31,828 nt of DNA from Ophiosphaerella korrae (GCA_028456385.1 JALNQF010000424.1:1-31828); one strand, 5' to 3'. Shown: positions 1-10,612, counted from the first letter of the stretch. Made by a program: numbers and translations. Notes: generated from the letters alone by a model not told the origin.

Positions 1-60
1 TTAGTAAGTTTATAATATTAGTAAGTTTATAATATTAGTAAGTTTATAATATTAGTAAGT
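1..60. repeat. 17-bp tandem repeat, about 3.5 copies
   Basis: The unit ttagtaagtttataata is repeated exactly at 1-17, 18-34 and 35-51. A partial fourth copy (52-60) breaks down after a missing T. The array touches the window edge, so its true length is unknown. It directly abuts an inverted copy of the same unit. No coding role is seen. Confidence 0.9.
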
Positions 61-77
61 TATAAACTTACTAATAT
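49..77. repeat. 13-bp inverted repeat (hairpin) closing the 17-bp array
   Basis: The arm atattagtaagtt (49-61) is followed by a 3-nt spacer and its exact reverse complement (65-77). The right arm is an inverted piece of the 17-bp tandem unit. The array therefore ends in a palindrome, which could be a fold-back rearrangement or the edge of an older element. Confidence 0.85.
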
Positions 78-456
78 TAGTACGAAAATAAGAAGTATAA
101 GAGATAACTCCTTTACACGTCTCTTTTCTTTTAAAGAGTAAATTCCTAGAGCTTAAAAAGAGCTCTAATTAACTAATAATACTTATTAGGTAGTAGTAGT
201 AGTAGCTAGAGTTAAGGAGGTTAACTATTTTTAGAGTTAAAATCGTTATTTACAAAGTATAGAGCTAAGGTTTTTACTAATTTTAGTATAAAATTAAGAC
301 TTACGCAACTTCTATATATAAAACGTATTAACTATAAACTCTTTTCTACTACTTCTACTCTATACTAATAAAATTAAACCTAAAAGTATTTATATATAGT
401 ATAAAGAAAAGTAAAGTTAATACTACTAAGTAACTTAATAGCGCTAGATTTCTATA
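78..456. other. AT-rich flank without a gene
   Basis: This is RIP-mutated sequence with no recognisable domain on either strand. It holds a short TAG run near 191-205. It is the original left neighbour of A1's insertion site and should join directly to 7501 onward. It may therefore belong to the 3' end or LTR of element B, but I could not match it to any other part of the window. Confidence 0.5.
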
Positions 457-461
457 TAAGT
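457..461. repeat. Target-site duplication of element A1, left copy (TAAGT)
   Basis: TAAGT here directly precedes the left LTR. The same 5 bases at 7496-7500 directly follow the right LTR. A 5-bp duplication fits integrase-mediated insertion by a Ty3/gypsy element. Confidence 0.9.
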
Positions 462-891
462 TATAATAGGCCTTCTATTATTAACTATAGGCGCTTATCT
501 TAAAGAAGTTAGTAGATTATAAAGTAATAGTAAAAGTTTGTATAGTAATTTATAATAACTATAAATAATAAAAGATATTTTGTAACTATCTTGTATTAGC
601 GTTCTATAGTTAAAGGATTAAATTACTAATACTATCCTAATAATATATATCTTTACTAATTATATACTTGTTATAATCTATAATCTATAGTTACTAAGAT
701 TAGTAGATTATAGATTATCTTAATCTATAATCTATTAATACTAAGAGTCTATAGATTATAGATTAGCCTAGGTATCCTAGTTATATATAGTCTCCTAATT
801 AAGATTATTACTTTACTTATCTTATACTTTGTTAGTACCTAAGTTAAGACTAATTAGTTCTATCTTAATTTCTTCTATTACACCTATAATA
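462..891 (-). repeat. A1 3' LTR
   Basis: This is a direct repeat of 7066-7495 and homologous to the A2 LTRs. On the minus strand it runs from TATTATAGG to CCTATTATA. These ends fit an original TG...CA whose G/C bases were lost to C-to-T and G-to-A change; A2 retains the TGTAATAAGG form on the plus strand. A central double hairpin (674-765) is shared by all A-family LTRs. Confidence 0.93.
674..765. repeat. Paired hairpins within the A-family LTR
   Basis: Two inverted repeats lie head to tail: 674-717 and 721-765. Each has arms of about 14-15 bp built from taatctataatctat and its reverse complement. Equivalent pairs occur at 7278-7369, 10026-10117, 16580-16671 and 31612-31703. Base changes in the arms are few compared with the rest of the LTR. 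The role is unknown; a repeated binding site or an RNA fold in the LTR are both possible. Confidence 0.85.
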
Positions 892-908
892 CTATCTCTC
901 CTTCTAGG
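892..908 (-). other. Polypurine tract of A1
   Basis: Read on the minus strand, the 17 bases next to the 3' LTR are nearly all purine (…aaggagagatag). A2 has the same at 10244-10260 (…aggaggagagatag). This is the expected primer for plus-strand DNA synthesis, and it fixes the element's orientation as minus. Confidence 0.8.
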
Positions 909-1261
909 TAGGTCCTAGTTTATCTATCTTAGAGCTAAAGTTATTAATCTAGTTTCTTTATTAATATAGAGTTCTTTATCCTCTTTAATACCTATTTTAT
1001 CTACGCGTTATTACTATCTTCTTACTAATTATATATTACGTAATAGTGTTAAAATATTTTCTTATTCTTATTATACTTCTCTTAAGTTAAACTCTAAGTC
1101 TCTTCTTTATATTATTTCTATAAATAATAGTAAAGCTTATAAGGTATATATTTACGCGAATATATATAGTTCTTATAATATATTTAGTATTTCTCTCTCT
1201 AAGTATATATTTATTATACTTATTCTTACGTCTAGGCTTAATAATAATAGGAAAAGCTATT

Positions 1262-1500
1262 AACTAGACTTAAGAGAAATTACTATCTTAAATTATAGAG
1301 GCTAAAGCTAAGCGTAAGTATATCTAGGAGCTTACGTAGAGTAAGCTAGTAAAAAATTAAGCTTATTTCTCTTGTCTTTATAAGATAAAGGCCTTAAATA
1401 ATAAGAAATTAGCTAAGTAGTTAGTAGCTCTAGAAGCTAAGCTAGATCTAGATAAGGCGTTTAGTATTACTATAGTAGGTCCTATACTAGACGTCCCTAT
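1262..1500 (+). other. Antisense (plus-strand) coding-like frame in the A1 3' end, unknown
   Basis: Downstream of the chromodomain (minus sense), a plus-strand frame starting with codons aac tag act taa gag is interrupted only by TAG/TAA stops that could derive from Gln codons. Its conceptual composition is rich in Lys, Glu, Leu and Ala, and it looks helical (for example ...LVALEAKLDLDKAF). The same frame is present in A2 at about 10613-10850 with few amino-acid changes. No family is recognised. The opposite strand also lacks other stop types here, so the coding strand is uncertain. It could be an antisense accessory ORF or the C-terminal tail of pol read backwards. Confidence 0.3.
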
Positions 1501-1599
1501 TATCTCTTTATTTATTGTTAGTAGTATTAGTTCTCTTAGTTTGCTACTAGGTATTCTAGAAGGTTTTAACTTTAGTAGTCTTTTAGTTTCTTAAAGTAA

Positions 1600-4500
1600 T
1601 TAAAGTTATCTTCTAGTTTCTATATTTTCTCTTATAGTTGTCCTTTTTCGTCTATTCCTATCTATTCTACTAAGTAGTAGTTCCTCCTATTATAGAACTA
1701 GTATACTAGGATTTTCTTAACTTTTTATTCTTCTTATTCTCTATACGTATCTACTTTATATACTAGTAGTTCTACTTTTTATAGTACTTGTTCTAGTAAG
1801 GCTATATAGAATATTAAGTATATCTTTATTTTATTTAGTAGTTTTAATTTAAATATAACTAGTATAACTTCTTTCTTAATTTTATATAGTCTTATCTTAA
1901 TATAGTCTAATTTTAAACTAGGTTATTTACTTTTAATATTCTTTTATACTAACTATACTTTTTTTCTTTTTTTAAATTAGAGTCTCTCTTTATATTTCCT
2001 ATTATAGTATTTTACTATATAGTTATATAAGAACTCTATATCTTATCTTAGCTAGTTATATATATCTTTAAGTCTATTAGTAAAACTTTCTTTTCTTAAA
2101 GACTAAGATACTTTAGTTCTTAGTATTCTATATACGCTAGGTTTAAATCTATAATTTATAAAGAAAAGTAATACTTTTATTACTATATTCTTTACGCTAT
2201 TATATACTAACTATGCTATAGGTAGTAACTATACCTAATTATTCTAGTTGTAGTTAAGGTAGTATCTTAAGTACTATTCTACTATCTAATTTATTTATTC
2301 TAATTATCTATCTATCTATAAGTAATATACTATAGATATTACGTATTTAATTCCTAATTATACTATTATTATTCCCTATAGTTTTAATATAAATCTTATA
2401 TCTCTATCTATAATAATTTTATCTAGTAGACTATATTAACTAATTATAGTTCCTAGAACCTAGTATATAGTAACTTCTATCCTACTTTTTTTTTTATATA
2501 GTCTAAAGTATAAGTACTTTATAAGTTTATCTACTATTATTAGGATTCTATTATATTTAACTCCTAATATTAGGTCTTTAGACTTTAGTAGCTTTATAAT
2601 ATAGTCTATTATAATAACTCTTTATAGTTATTCTAGTACTTCTACTAGTTATAGTATTCTATATAGTACGTATCTATTATACTTATTTCTTTAGTACTCT
2701 ATATAGTCTTGTAGTATCTCTATTACTAACTATCTTACTTTTAGGATATAATAATTTTATAGTAACTTATCTAAGGTCTTATTAATCTCTTAGTAACTAT
2801 ATACTAGTAATTTGTAGAATTATTATATAAATTCTCTTTAAATTTTCTTTAGAATATATATTCTTCTATAAGCTTATACGAGTTCTTCTTAGATCTCTAG
2901 CTTTTCTATTTCTTTAGATACTTTTTATATTATTTTCTAAATCTATTTGTCTAGCTCGCTACTCTTTCTTTTAAGTATTATAGCTATTTTAGGTGTATTT
3001 AGGACTAAATATCCTTCTTTATTCTTAACTAGAACTATACTAGTAGCGCTTACTTCTTCTTATAAGTCTAGTCTTTTACTAAAAGTATCTATAAATTAAT
3101 TATCTTTCTCTTTTATATATATAATTTCTAAGTTAAATATTAATAGGTATTCTTACTATCTTATATAGTATTATAATAGTTCCTTATTTATTATAAATCT
3201 TATAAAATTCTTATAATCTATATAGACCTTTATTTAGTATTTTACTCTTTACAAATATACTCTCTATTATTTAAATACTTTATAGATTACTAGTATTTCC
3301 TTATTATAGATTAGGTAGTTAAGCTCTACTATTTTTATCTTCTTAGAGAAGTATTTAACTAAGTATTCTTTTTTAGTCTCTAGGTCTTCTTATATTAGCG
3401 CTATTCTATAGACTAAATTAGATATATCTATTTTTACTATTACTAGTAGGTCTAGGTTATATATTCTAATAACTAGGTTTTCTATAAACTTCTTCTTAAT
3501 CTTTTTAAATACTTTATCGTATTCCTTTATCTATTTAAATAGTGTATCTTTCTTTATAAGTCTTATTATTAGTTCTATATCTTTAGAATATCTTACTATT
3601 AATTTTTTATAGAAATTTACTAGTCTATAAAATTATTATACCTCTTTTAGGTTCTTTAGTGTTAGCTATTTGTTAATTAACTTAATCTTTCCTAGGTTAA
3701 TCCTAATTTTTCCTAGTTCTATAATAAACTCTAGGAAATCTATTTCTTTAGTGTAGAATTTATATTTTCTTATCTTAAGAAATATTTTAGCTTCTACTAG
3801 CTTTTCTAGTACCTTATGTATATATTATACGTGTTCTTCTTCTATTTCTAAGAATATAAGGATATTATTTAAGTATATAAATATAAATATATCTAAGTAC
3901 TCTTTTAGTACTATATTAATTCTTTCTTAAAATACTACTAGTATATTTATTAAGCTAAAGAGTATAACTATATATTTATATAGTCTATATTGTATTCTTA
4001 ACGCTATTTTCTATTTATTACCTTTTTTAATTCTAATCTAATAGTAGGCGTTCTAGATATCTAATTTTATAAAGATTATTAATTTTTATAGCTTATCTTA
4101 TATTACGTCTATTTATAGTAAGAGGTATTAGTTTTTACTTATAACTATATTAGTTTTCCTAAAATCTACGTAAGGCCTTTTCTTACTTATTCCCTTTTTA
4201 TCTATAAAGATAAGTCTATATACTACTAAGGATTTAGATTCTCTTATCTATCCTTTCTTTATTACGTTTTATATAAACGCTTATTTAATCTTTATTTCTT
4301 CTTCTATTTTTTAGTAGACTAGGCTCTATCTTACGTTTTTTCTTTCTTCTATTTTTATTACTAAGTCCTATAGTTAATATTTTAGAAAGTAATCTTTAGG
4401 CTCTATAAGCTATTTTTCCTATTTCTTATATTCTTCTAGGAATTCTCCTTTATAAGTACTTATATTAGCTTTTAATATATTAGTTTTACTATAACTAATT

Positions 4501-4960
4501 TTTCTTGTTCTTTAATTAATATATAGGTTAGTTATCTATAACTATAGTATTCCTAATATTATATCTTGTTTATTATTAATTGTTGTTATATCTATAACTA
4601 TATTATTAATTGTTATCTCTTCTAATTTAAGCGTAGAGAGAACTATCTTAAACCTAATAAGTTCTTAGAATAGTTTTCCTTTAATTATACTTAGTTATTA
4701 AAAGTACTTCTTTATTATATACTTTATTTTTTATATTTCTACAAACTTCTTTAATATAAAGTTCTTTGTAGCTCTACTATTAATTATTAATTATACTTTC
4801 TTTCTTTAGTATATACTTATTTTTGTAATATATAGGCCTCTTATACCTTCTAGCTATTCTTATTTAGACTTTTTTATAAACTATCTATCTTTCTAAGGCT
4901 ATAGCTTTACTTTAAGCTTATATTCTTTATATTTTAGATATTTATTATATATATATTTAT
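1600..4960 (-). pseudogene. pol: A1 pol remnant: protease, RT, RNase H, integrase, GPY/F, chromodomain
   Basis: Read on the minus strand, right to left. The protease site is at 4767-4781, reading NSRAT in place of a DSGAT-type motif (Asp to Asn, Gly to Arg). The RT active site at 3864-3875 reads YLNN, so both catalytic Asp are now Asn. RNase H lies near 3050-3400. Integrase shows a zinc-binding region near 2700-2820. Its catalytic triad is intact at codon level: Asp 2604-2606, Asp 2406-2408, Glu 2298-2300. A GPY/F-like module with Gly to Arg (…IRLYKI…) lies near 1800-1920. A chromodomain-like stretch ending YLVEWIG lies near 1630-1745. In-frame TAG/TAA codons are scattered throughout and sit where Gln or Trp is expected. 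Ends are approximate. The domain order and the chromodomain place it among Ty3/gypsy chromoviruses. Confidence 0.9.
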
Positions 4961-5979
4961 ACTATAGTCCTCCTTAGACGTATTTTTTTAATAGTTTTAG
5001 GCTAGGTCTTACTACTACGTATCTATCTTCTAGGATTATTTCTTATCCTTAGATATCTTCTACTAGAATTACTTTTATATAGTTATAGCCTTTTTTTCTT
5101 ATAAGCTATATATTATTATTTACTTTAGAGTTTCTATATATAATATAATTTTTATCTAAGTATACTAGCTATAATACTTTAAAGTATACTAGATGTCTTA
5201 GATCTATTATTTTGTTATCCCCTTCTTAGTACTTATCTTTTCTAGGTATATCTATTATTAGGATATAGTATACTACTAGTACTCTTAGTATATAGGCTTT
5301 ATTAATCTATCGCGTTCTTTTTATAAGGTACTACTACTCTTTTTTTATAAGTATTCTTCTTACTATAACTATATATTACTTTATCTATTCTTAAAATAGT
5401 ATAAACTTTATTTCTTTAGGATTACGTTCTTTCTAGTCTTTGTACGCTTCCTCTATACTTATAACTAGTAAGTATTTCTAAATAAACTTCTATTTTTTAT
5501 TTTATTTCTTTATATCTAATATTATATAGCTATTATAGCTATATATTATTAGCTAGGTATATTCTATACCTCTTATACTAACCTATTTCTTACTTTCTTA
5601 TAGTCCTTTAGAGAAAGCTATAGTAGTCTCTTTATCTAGTACTAGTCCTTTAGCCTAGATTAATAGTACTAAGAGCTCTTCTCTTTCTAAGTCTTCTATT
5701 AGTAAGTCTATTACGTATACTATTTCTTCTAGCTACGCTTTTATTCTTTCTTTTATTACTACTACTCTATTTCTCTATTATAAGAAATATCCTACTCTCT
5801 ACTTACTAGAAAAATATATATAGTAGTTGTCTTTATAATAAAAGGTCTAATAGAGTATTATATATTATATCTCTCTACTCCTAGCTACTTTCTCTTAAGG
5901 TTTAGCCTATACTTATAGTACTTCTTTCTTTTTCTTAGTTGTTTTTAACTAAGCTTTTTTATCTTTCTTGTAGTTTTTA
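4961..5979 (-). pseudogene. A1 gag-pol linker region
   Basis: This stretch lies between the Gag zinc knuckles and the protease site. It is collinear with A2 (about 14270-15285), so it belongs to the ancestral element. I recognise no domain in it. It probably encodes the N-terminal part of Pol or the Gag-Pol junction, and is broken by RIP stops. Confidence 0.5.
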
Positions 5980-6970
5980 ATCTTATAACTATTTATAAAG
6001 TATCCTAGTTTTCTATATTTATAATATACTATATCCTTTTTCTTTTATAATTAGTAGTCTTTCGCGTAGTAGCTTTTCTTACTATAGTTAAAGTACGTAA
6101 AGTCTTTATTCTTCTTCTTCTTTTTATTTTTATTAGTGTTAAGGATTATAGAGTCTCTAGTATCTTAGTTTCTAGTTTAAGTACTATACTTATTCTTTTT
6201 CTATTCTTAAAGATTATTATTAATTTAGATTACTTATTACTTTAGGGCTTCTAGTATCTATAGTTTCTCTATATAGATTATTTTATATTAAATCTTAGAG
6301 TTTAGTCCTTGTTTAAATTATAATATTAGGGCTAATTTATTCTATTCTATATTTTAAGATAATTATTTAAACTATAATACGTACTTAGGAATACTCTAGT
6401 TTTATATAAGCTTTTCTAGCTATTCTTTAGCTTATCTAGTAACGTCTATATCTCTAAATACTACTCTTATTTATTTAGTAAAGTATTTGTAACTTCTAAA
6501 GATAGCTCTAGTCTTATCTTTCTAGGTTATTAGAGAGTATATTATATAGTCTATCTAGTATAGTTTATACTATCTTATTATATCTTCTTTAAGGTATAGT
6601 CTAATATATATAACTTTCTTTTCTTCTATATTAAAGTGTAGTACTTATATATCTATCTAGAGTTATACTAATATAATAAAAGGTCTTAACTTTTCTCTTA
6701 TTTTATTAAACTTCTTAAAGATAGGTATCTTAAGTAGTTTCTTTATAGTACTTATTACTAGGCGTTATATAATTAACTCTATTTAATTCTATCCTTTAAT
6801 AATAGCTTTAATCTATACCTTATTTTATTTTACGTAGTCTTATAGTTCTTTATTCTACGTTTCTAGTACGTTAATTACTATTTTTATATCTTTCTTATCT
6901 AAGATTAAGTTATTAATTTAGTCTTTAATTATTTCTTATATAGTACTATTAGACTTATAACTACTTCTAG
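5980..6970 (-). pseudogene. gag: A1 gag remnant with two CCHC zinc knuckles
   Basis: Minus-strand Gag, the nucleocapsid/capsid protein that packages element RNA. A retrotransposon-Gag-like core is readable around 6300-6760 (…VVFRDIDVTR…, …LEKLI…). Two zinc knuckles follow. The first (6054-6095) reads YFNYSKKSYYAKDY and the second (5985-6026) YYKYRKLGYFINSY. The spacing fits C-x2-C-x4-H-x4-C, with every Cys and His turned to Tyr by G-to-A or C-to-T change, so zinc binding is lost. The start is not identifiable because the initiation region is degraded. Confidence 0.85.
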
Positions 6971-7065
6971 AGACTTTACTTATTTTAGTTAAACTTTCTA
7001 CTATTGTATTAGCTAGACTACGCGCTACTTACGCTTTACTTCTTATAATAACTAAATTAGTAAAG

Positions 7066-7495
7066 TATAATAGGCCTCTTATTATTAACTATAGGCGCTT
7101 ATCTTAAAAGAGTTAGTAGATTATAGAGTAATAGTAAAAGTTTATATAGTAATCTATAACAACTATAAATAATAGAAGATATTTTACAACTATTTTATAT
7201 TAGCGTTCTATAGTTAAAGGATTAAATTACTAATACTATCTTAATAATACGTATCTTTACTAATTATATACTTATTATAATCTATAATCTATAGTTACTA
7301 AGATTAGTAGATTATAGATTATCTTAATCTATAATCTATTAATACTAAGAGTTTATAGATTATAGATTAGCCTAGGTATCTTAGTTATATATAGTCTCCT
7401 AATTAAGATTATTACTTTACTCGTCCTATACTTTGTTAGTACCTAAGTTAGGACTAATTAGTTCTATCTCGATTTCTTCTATTATACCTATAATA
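7066..7495 (-). repeat. A1 5' LTR
   Basis: This is a direct repeat of 462-891, lying upstream of gag in the minus orientation. Differences from the 3' LTR are mainly C/T and G/A transitions, as RIP would give. The double hairpin is at 7278-7369. The adjoining internal sequence (minus: ctttactaatttagttatta…) is where a primer-binding site should be, but I cannot assign a tRNA. Confidence 0.93.
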
Positions 7496-7500
7496 TAAGT
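7496..7500. repeat. Target-site duplication of element A1, right copy (TAAGT)
   Basis: This is identical to 457-461 and directly follows the 5' LTR end (…cctataata). Confidence 0.9.
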
Positions 7501-7819
7501 ACTTACTATAGATATAAGCTTTATAATAAGTAGGTTTATTAATATAAGAGACCTAGTAAGCCTAATATTTATAAGTATTAAGAAGTAAGTAGTATAGAGT
7601 AGCCTTAGCTAAGAATTTAGTAGCTAGTTATAAATTCTATAATAGTAAACTAGACTTACGCGTAACTAGTTATAAGAGAGCGTAGTAGTTATAGCTATAG
7701 TAGTAGAGTAAGCTTTAACCTAAAAAGAGTTTTATACTTACTAGCTAAAGTAAACTATTCTTACTATTTTTATACTATAATTTAGCTTTAGCTAGTAGTA
7801 AAGTTTTCTAATTATACCT
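7501..7819. other. Sequence between A1 and the B tail repeats, no gene seen
   Basis: About 320 bp of RIP-mutated DNA, originally contiguous with 1-461 before A1 inserted. On the minus strand it lies downstream of the B chromodomain and repeats, so the B 3' untranslated region or LTR is expected here. I could not confirm this because no second copy of it is recognisable at B's right end. Confidence 0.4.
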
Positions 7820-8186
7820 TAGAAGGCCTTTTTGCGCCTACTAATAGCTAGAGTACTTTACTAGGTTACGTCTTTATTAAGCTCTATTTTAGGTATATAG
7901 TTAGTATTTTAAGCTTCTCTAAGTAGTTCTAGTAAAAGTTAAAAGTAGTAATTACGCTTTATAAGGGCTTTTTTGCGCCTATTAATAATTTTAGGCTTAT
8001 TTAGATAGTTCTAGTAAGAGCTAAAAGTAGTAATTACGCCTTAGAAAAAGCTTTTTTATACCTATTAGTAAGTTAAGATACTTTAATAGGTTACGTCTTT
8101 ATTAAAGCTCTATTTTTTAGGTATATATAGAGTTAGTAGTTTAGCTTTCTCTAAGTAGTTATAGTAAAAGTTAAAAGTAGCTTTAT
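7820..8186 (-). repeat. Direct repeats in the tail of element B
   Basis: Three imperfect copies lie in a row: about 7820-7957 (long), 7958-8036 (short, missing a middle section) and 8037-8185 (long). Shared landmarks are ttttttgcgcctaytaata (near 7830, 7969 and degraded at 8052) and agtaaaagttaaaagtagtaattacg (7931, 8010, 8168). The long copies also share an aggttacgtctttatta block (7862, 8088). They follow the chromodomain directly, so they are either a repeated C-terminal tail of Pol or 3' untranslated sequence. Confidence 0.8.
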
Positions 8187-8199
8187 ATTTTATAAATTC

Positions 8200-9809
8200 T
8201 TTTACTAGCTCCTATATAAGTTTATTATAGCTAGTCTAGTAGACTAAGTAGTACTATCTTACGTATTTTTTATACTCTTTAAAGTATACGTCTAAAATAG
8301 CTTCTACTAAGTATTCTTTATATACGCTACTAGTTTCTTTATTAGTAATAATAATAGAGATTAGCTATAGTAAGTCTTAATCTAATAAAAGCTTCTAATC
8401 TCTAGAGTGTAAGAGTTTTAGAGAGAAGACTAGAAATACGCCTTTACTTAGTATCTCTTAAGGTAGTACTAGCTTATATACTCTACTATTATAGATAACT
8501 TTCTTAATAAAGTATAAGCTTACTTATTAGTAGTTTAATTTTAGGGTTAGCTAAGTAGTTCTCTAATTAGCTATACTAATATAGGCTTAGTTACTAACTT
8601 TATATACTAGTCTACTTTAGTAAGAGGTATTAGCTTAGGCTACTTACTTTTATTATACCTAGAGTATTTTTTCTTTAAAGTAAGCTACTAGGTTACTATA
8701 AGTATTAAGTAGCTTATTAGCTTATATATATTAGTTATATTAGGCTAGGTTTAGTTAATCTTTATTATTTTTACTAGAGTATATACTACTATAAAGGTAA
8801 TACTCTAGATCTATAAGAAATAAGGTTATCTTAATAAATATATTAATAGTATTATTTACCTAGAACTTAGCTATATATAGCTAAGCTACTTAGTTATCTT
8901 ATATATAGTTAACGTATTACTTTAAAAAGATTTCTAGGGCTTAATTTACTTACTTAGTTTAGCTATTAGTTTCTAAGTAGTATATAGTTAAGAGCTTTTA
9001 CGTAATATAGAAGTATTTATATATATAGCGCTAAAATTAGCTAATAAAGGTTATTTCTTTATTAGATATAATATTTATTAAGACTCTATAAAGCTTAAAA
9101 ATAGATATAAAATATTAAGTAGCTTTCTTAGGTTTTAGAGACTTATAAAGGAAGAAATAGCGTCTTTTTATAAAGTAGTAGTAAATTACTAAGATATATT
9201 TATAAATCTAGCTACTATTTTTACTAGTTAGTAAGGCTTAGATATAGTCTACTAAGATATTAGTCTAGAGTACGTAGAGAATTAGTATAGGTTAGAAGTA
9301 ACTAAGTTTACTATCTTATAAGTTCTTTATATAGTAGTAGATTAGGTATATATTATAAAATTACTTAATAGCTTAAGGTATCTTAAGCTAATAATAGTAC
9401 TTATATATTAGATATAGCGTACTATAAGGTCTTTTATAGCTTACTAACTAATAGTTATAGTATAAATTAAAGATTTAGTAGTATAGATAGGTATTTAAAG
9501 AGATATATAGACGCGTTTTATTAACTTAGAGGTACTTTTCTTTTTTTAATCTAGTAAAGCTAATATTAGTATATAAGAAGTAGTATCTTACTTTATAGAA
9601 GGCTTTTAATAGTTTTTATTATCTACTATCTATAGTAGTAAATATAGCTTAGGCTATATAGTCTTCTAAGTACGCTATATCTAGTAATTCTTTTATTAGG
9701 CGTAGGTTAATAATATATAGTAAGAGTTCTAGGTCTAGTTCTCTATTATAAGGTAGTAAAAAATCTTCTAGTAAGTTTACTAATTTTAGTTTTATTCTTA
9801 TAATATAGT
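8200..9809 (-). pseudogene. pol: B pol remnant, 3' part: integrase, GPY/F module, chromodomain
   Basis: Minus-strand integrase, which joins element DNA to the chromosome, with a targeting chromodomain. The first catalytic Asp is kept at 9247-9249 (…ILVDYI…). The second Asp is Asn at 9061-9063 (…IISNKEITFIS…). The catalytic Glu is Lys at 8953-8955 (…TNS-TK…, from a TNGQTE-type motif). A GPY/F-like module follows near 8380-8560 (…LKLNY…, …YFIKKVIYNSRVYKLVLP…). A chromodomain (…EYLVEAILDVYFKEYKKYV…YYLV…) spans about 8200-8330. Stops are of the Gln/Trp-derived type. The first codons continue in frame from RNase H at 16803 once A2 is removed. Confidence 0.88.
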
Positions 9810-9814
9810 AAAGG
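9810..9814. repeat. Target-site duplication of element A2, left copy (AAAGG)
   Basis: AAAGG directly before the left A2 LTR, repeated at 16798-16802 directly after the right LTR. The target was element B. Confidence 0.92.
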
Positions 9815-10243
9815 TGTAATAAGGTGTTACTAGGGTTAACTTCCTAGTACCTAAAGAGTATTAGTAGATTGTAAGTTAATAGTAAAAGCTTAGGTTATAA
9901 TCTATAATAACTTATAAATAATAGAAGATATTTTACAACTATCTTATATTAGCGTTCTATAGTTAAAAGATTAAATTACTAATACTATCCTAATAATATA
10001 TATCTTACTAACTATATACTTATTGTAATCTATAATCTATAGTTACTAAGACTAGTAGATTATAGATTATCTTAATCTATAATCTATTAATACTAAGAGT
10101 CTATAGATTATAGATTAGCCTAGGTATCCTAGTTATATATAGTCTCCTAATTAAGGTTGTTACTTTACTTGTCTTATACTTTGTTAGCGCCTAGATTAGG
10201 ACTAATTAGTTCTATCTTAATTTCTTCTATTACACCCGTAATA
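9815..10243 (-). repeat. A2 3' LTR
   Basis: Direct repeat of 16369-16797. It starts tgtaataagg and ends cccgtaata on the plus strand, giving the least mutated LTR ends in the window. The double hairpin is at 10026-10117. The adjoining polypurine tract (10244-10260, minus strand) marks this as the 3' LTR. Confidence 0.93.
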
Positions 10244-10260
10244 CTATCTCTCCTCCTAGG
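10244..10260 (-). other. Polypurine tract of A2
   Basis: On the minus strand the sequence reads cctaggaggagagatag directly before the LTR. It is less mutated than the A1 copy and supports the minus orientation. Confidence 0.8.
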
Positions 10261-10612
10261 TAGGTCCTAGTTTACCTATCCTAGAGCTAGAGTTATTAGT
10301 CTAGTTTCTTTATTAATATAGAGTTTTTTATCCTCTTTTATAACTATTTTATTTATACGTTATTACTATCTCCTTACTAATTACGTATTACGTAATAGTG
10401 TTAAAATATTTCCTTGTTTTTGTTATACTTCTCTTAAGTTAAACCTTAAGTCTCTTTCTTATATTATTTCTATAAATAATAGTAGGGCTTATAAAGTATA
10501 TATTTATATAAATATACGTAGCTCTTATAACGTATCTAGTGTTTTTCTTTCTAAGTGTAAGTTTATTATACTTATTCTTACGTCTAGGCTTAATAATAAT
10601 AGGGAAAGCTAT

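Larger units (their letters stand above)
462..7495 (-). mobile_element. Element A1: full-length RIP-degraded Ty3/gypsy chromovirus, 7.03 kb
   Basis: Two 430-bp direct LTRs (462-891 and 7066-7495) bound this element, with 5-bp TAAGT duplications outside. Orientation is minus. A polypurine tract lies next to the left LTR on the minus strand, and the minus strand carries gag, zinc knuckles, protease, RT, RNase H, integrase and chromodomain in that order. The second copy, A2, is collinear. Every frame is full of stop codons of the CAG/CAA to TAG/TAA type, plus typical RIP missense changes, so the element cannot make its proteins. Confidence 0.95.
7501..9809 (-). mobile_element. Element B, segment 3 (integrase to 3' tail)
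   Basis: This is the 3' part of the oldest Ty3/gypsy element, cut from segment 2 (16803-18113) by the insertion of A2. Joining position 16803 to 9809 across one AAAGG duplication gives a continuous minus-strand frame from RNase H into integrase. The left limit is uncertain, since no B LTR was identified. Confidence 0.85.

Noticed and set aside
674..765. The repeated hairpins as a CRISPR array
   Set aside because: Only two hairpins per site, no unique spacers, and they recur at the same place in each LTR of a retrotransposon.
7501..7819. B 3' LTR
   Set aside because: No matching copy was found near 31191-31485 and no TG...CA-like ends with a target duplication, so it is left as unassigned flank.
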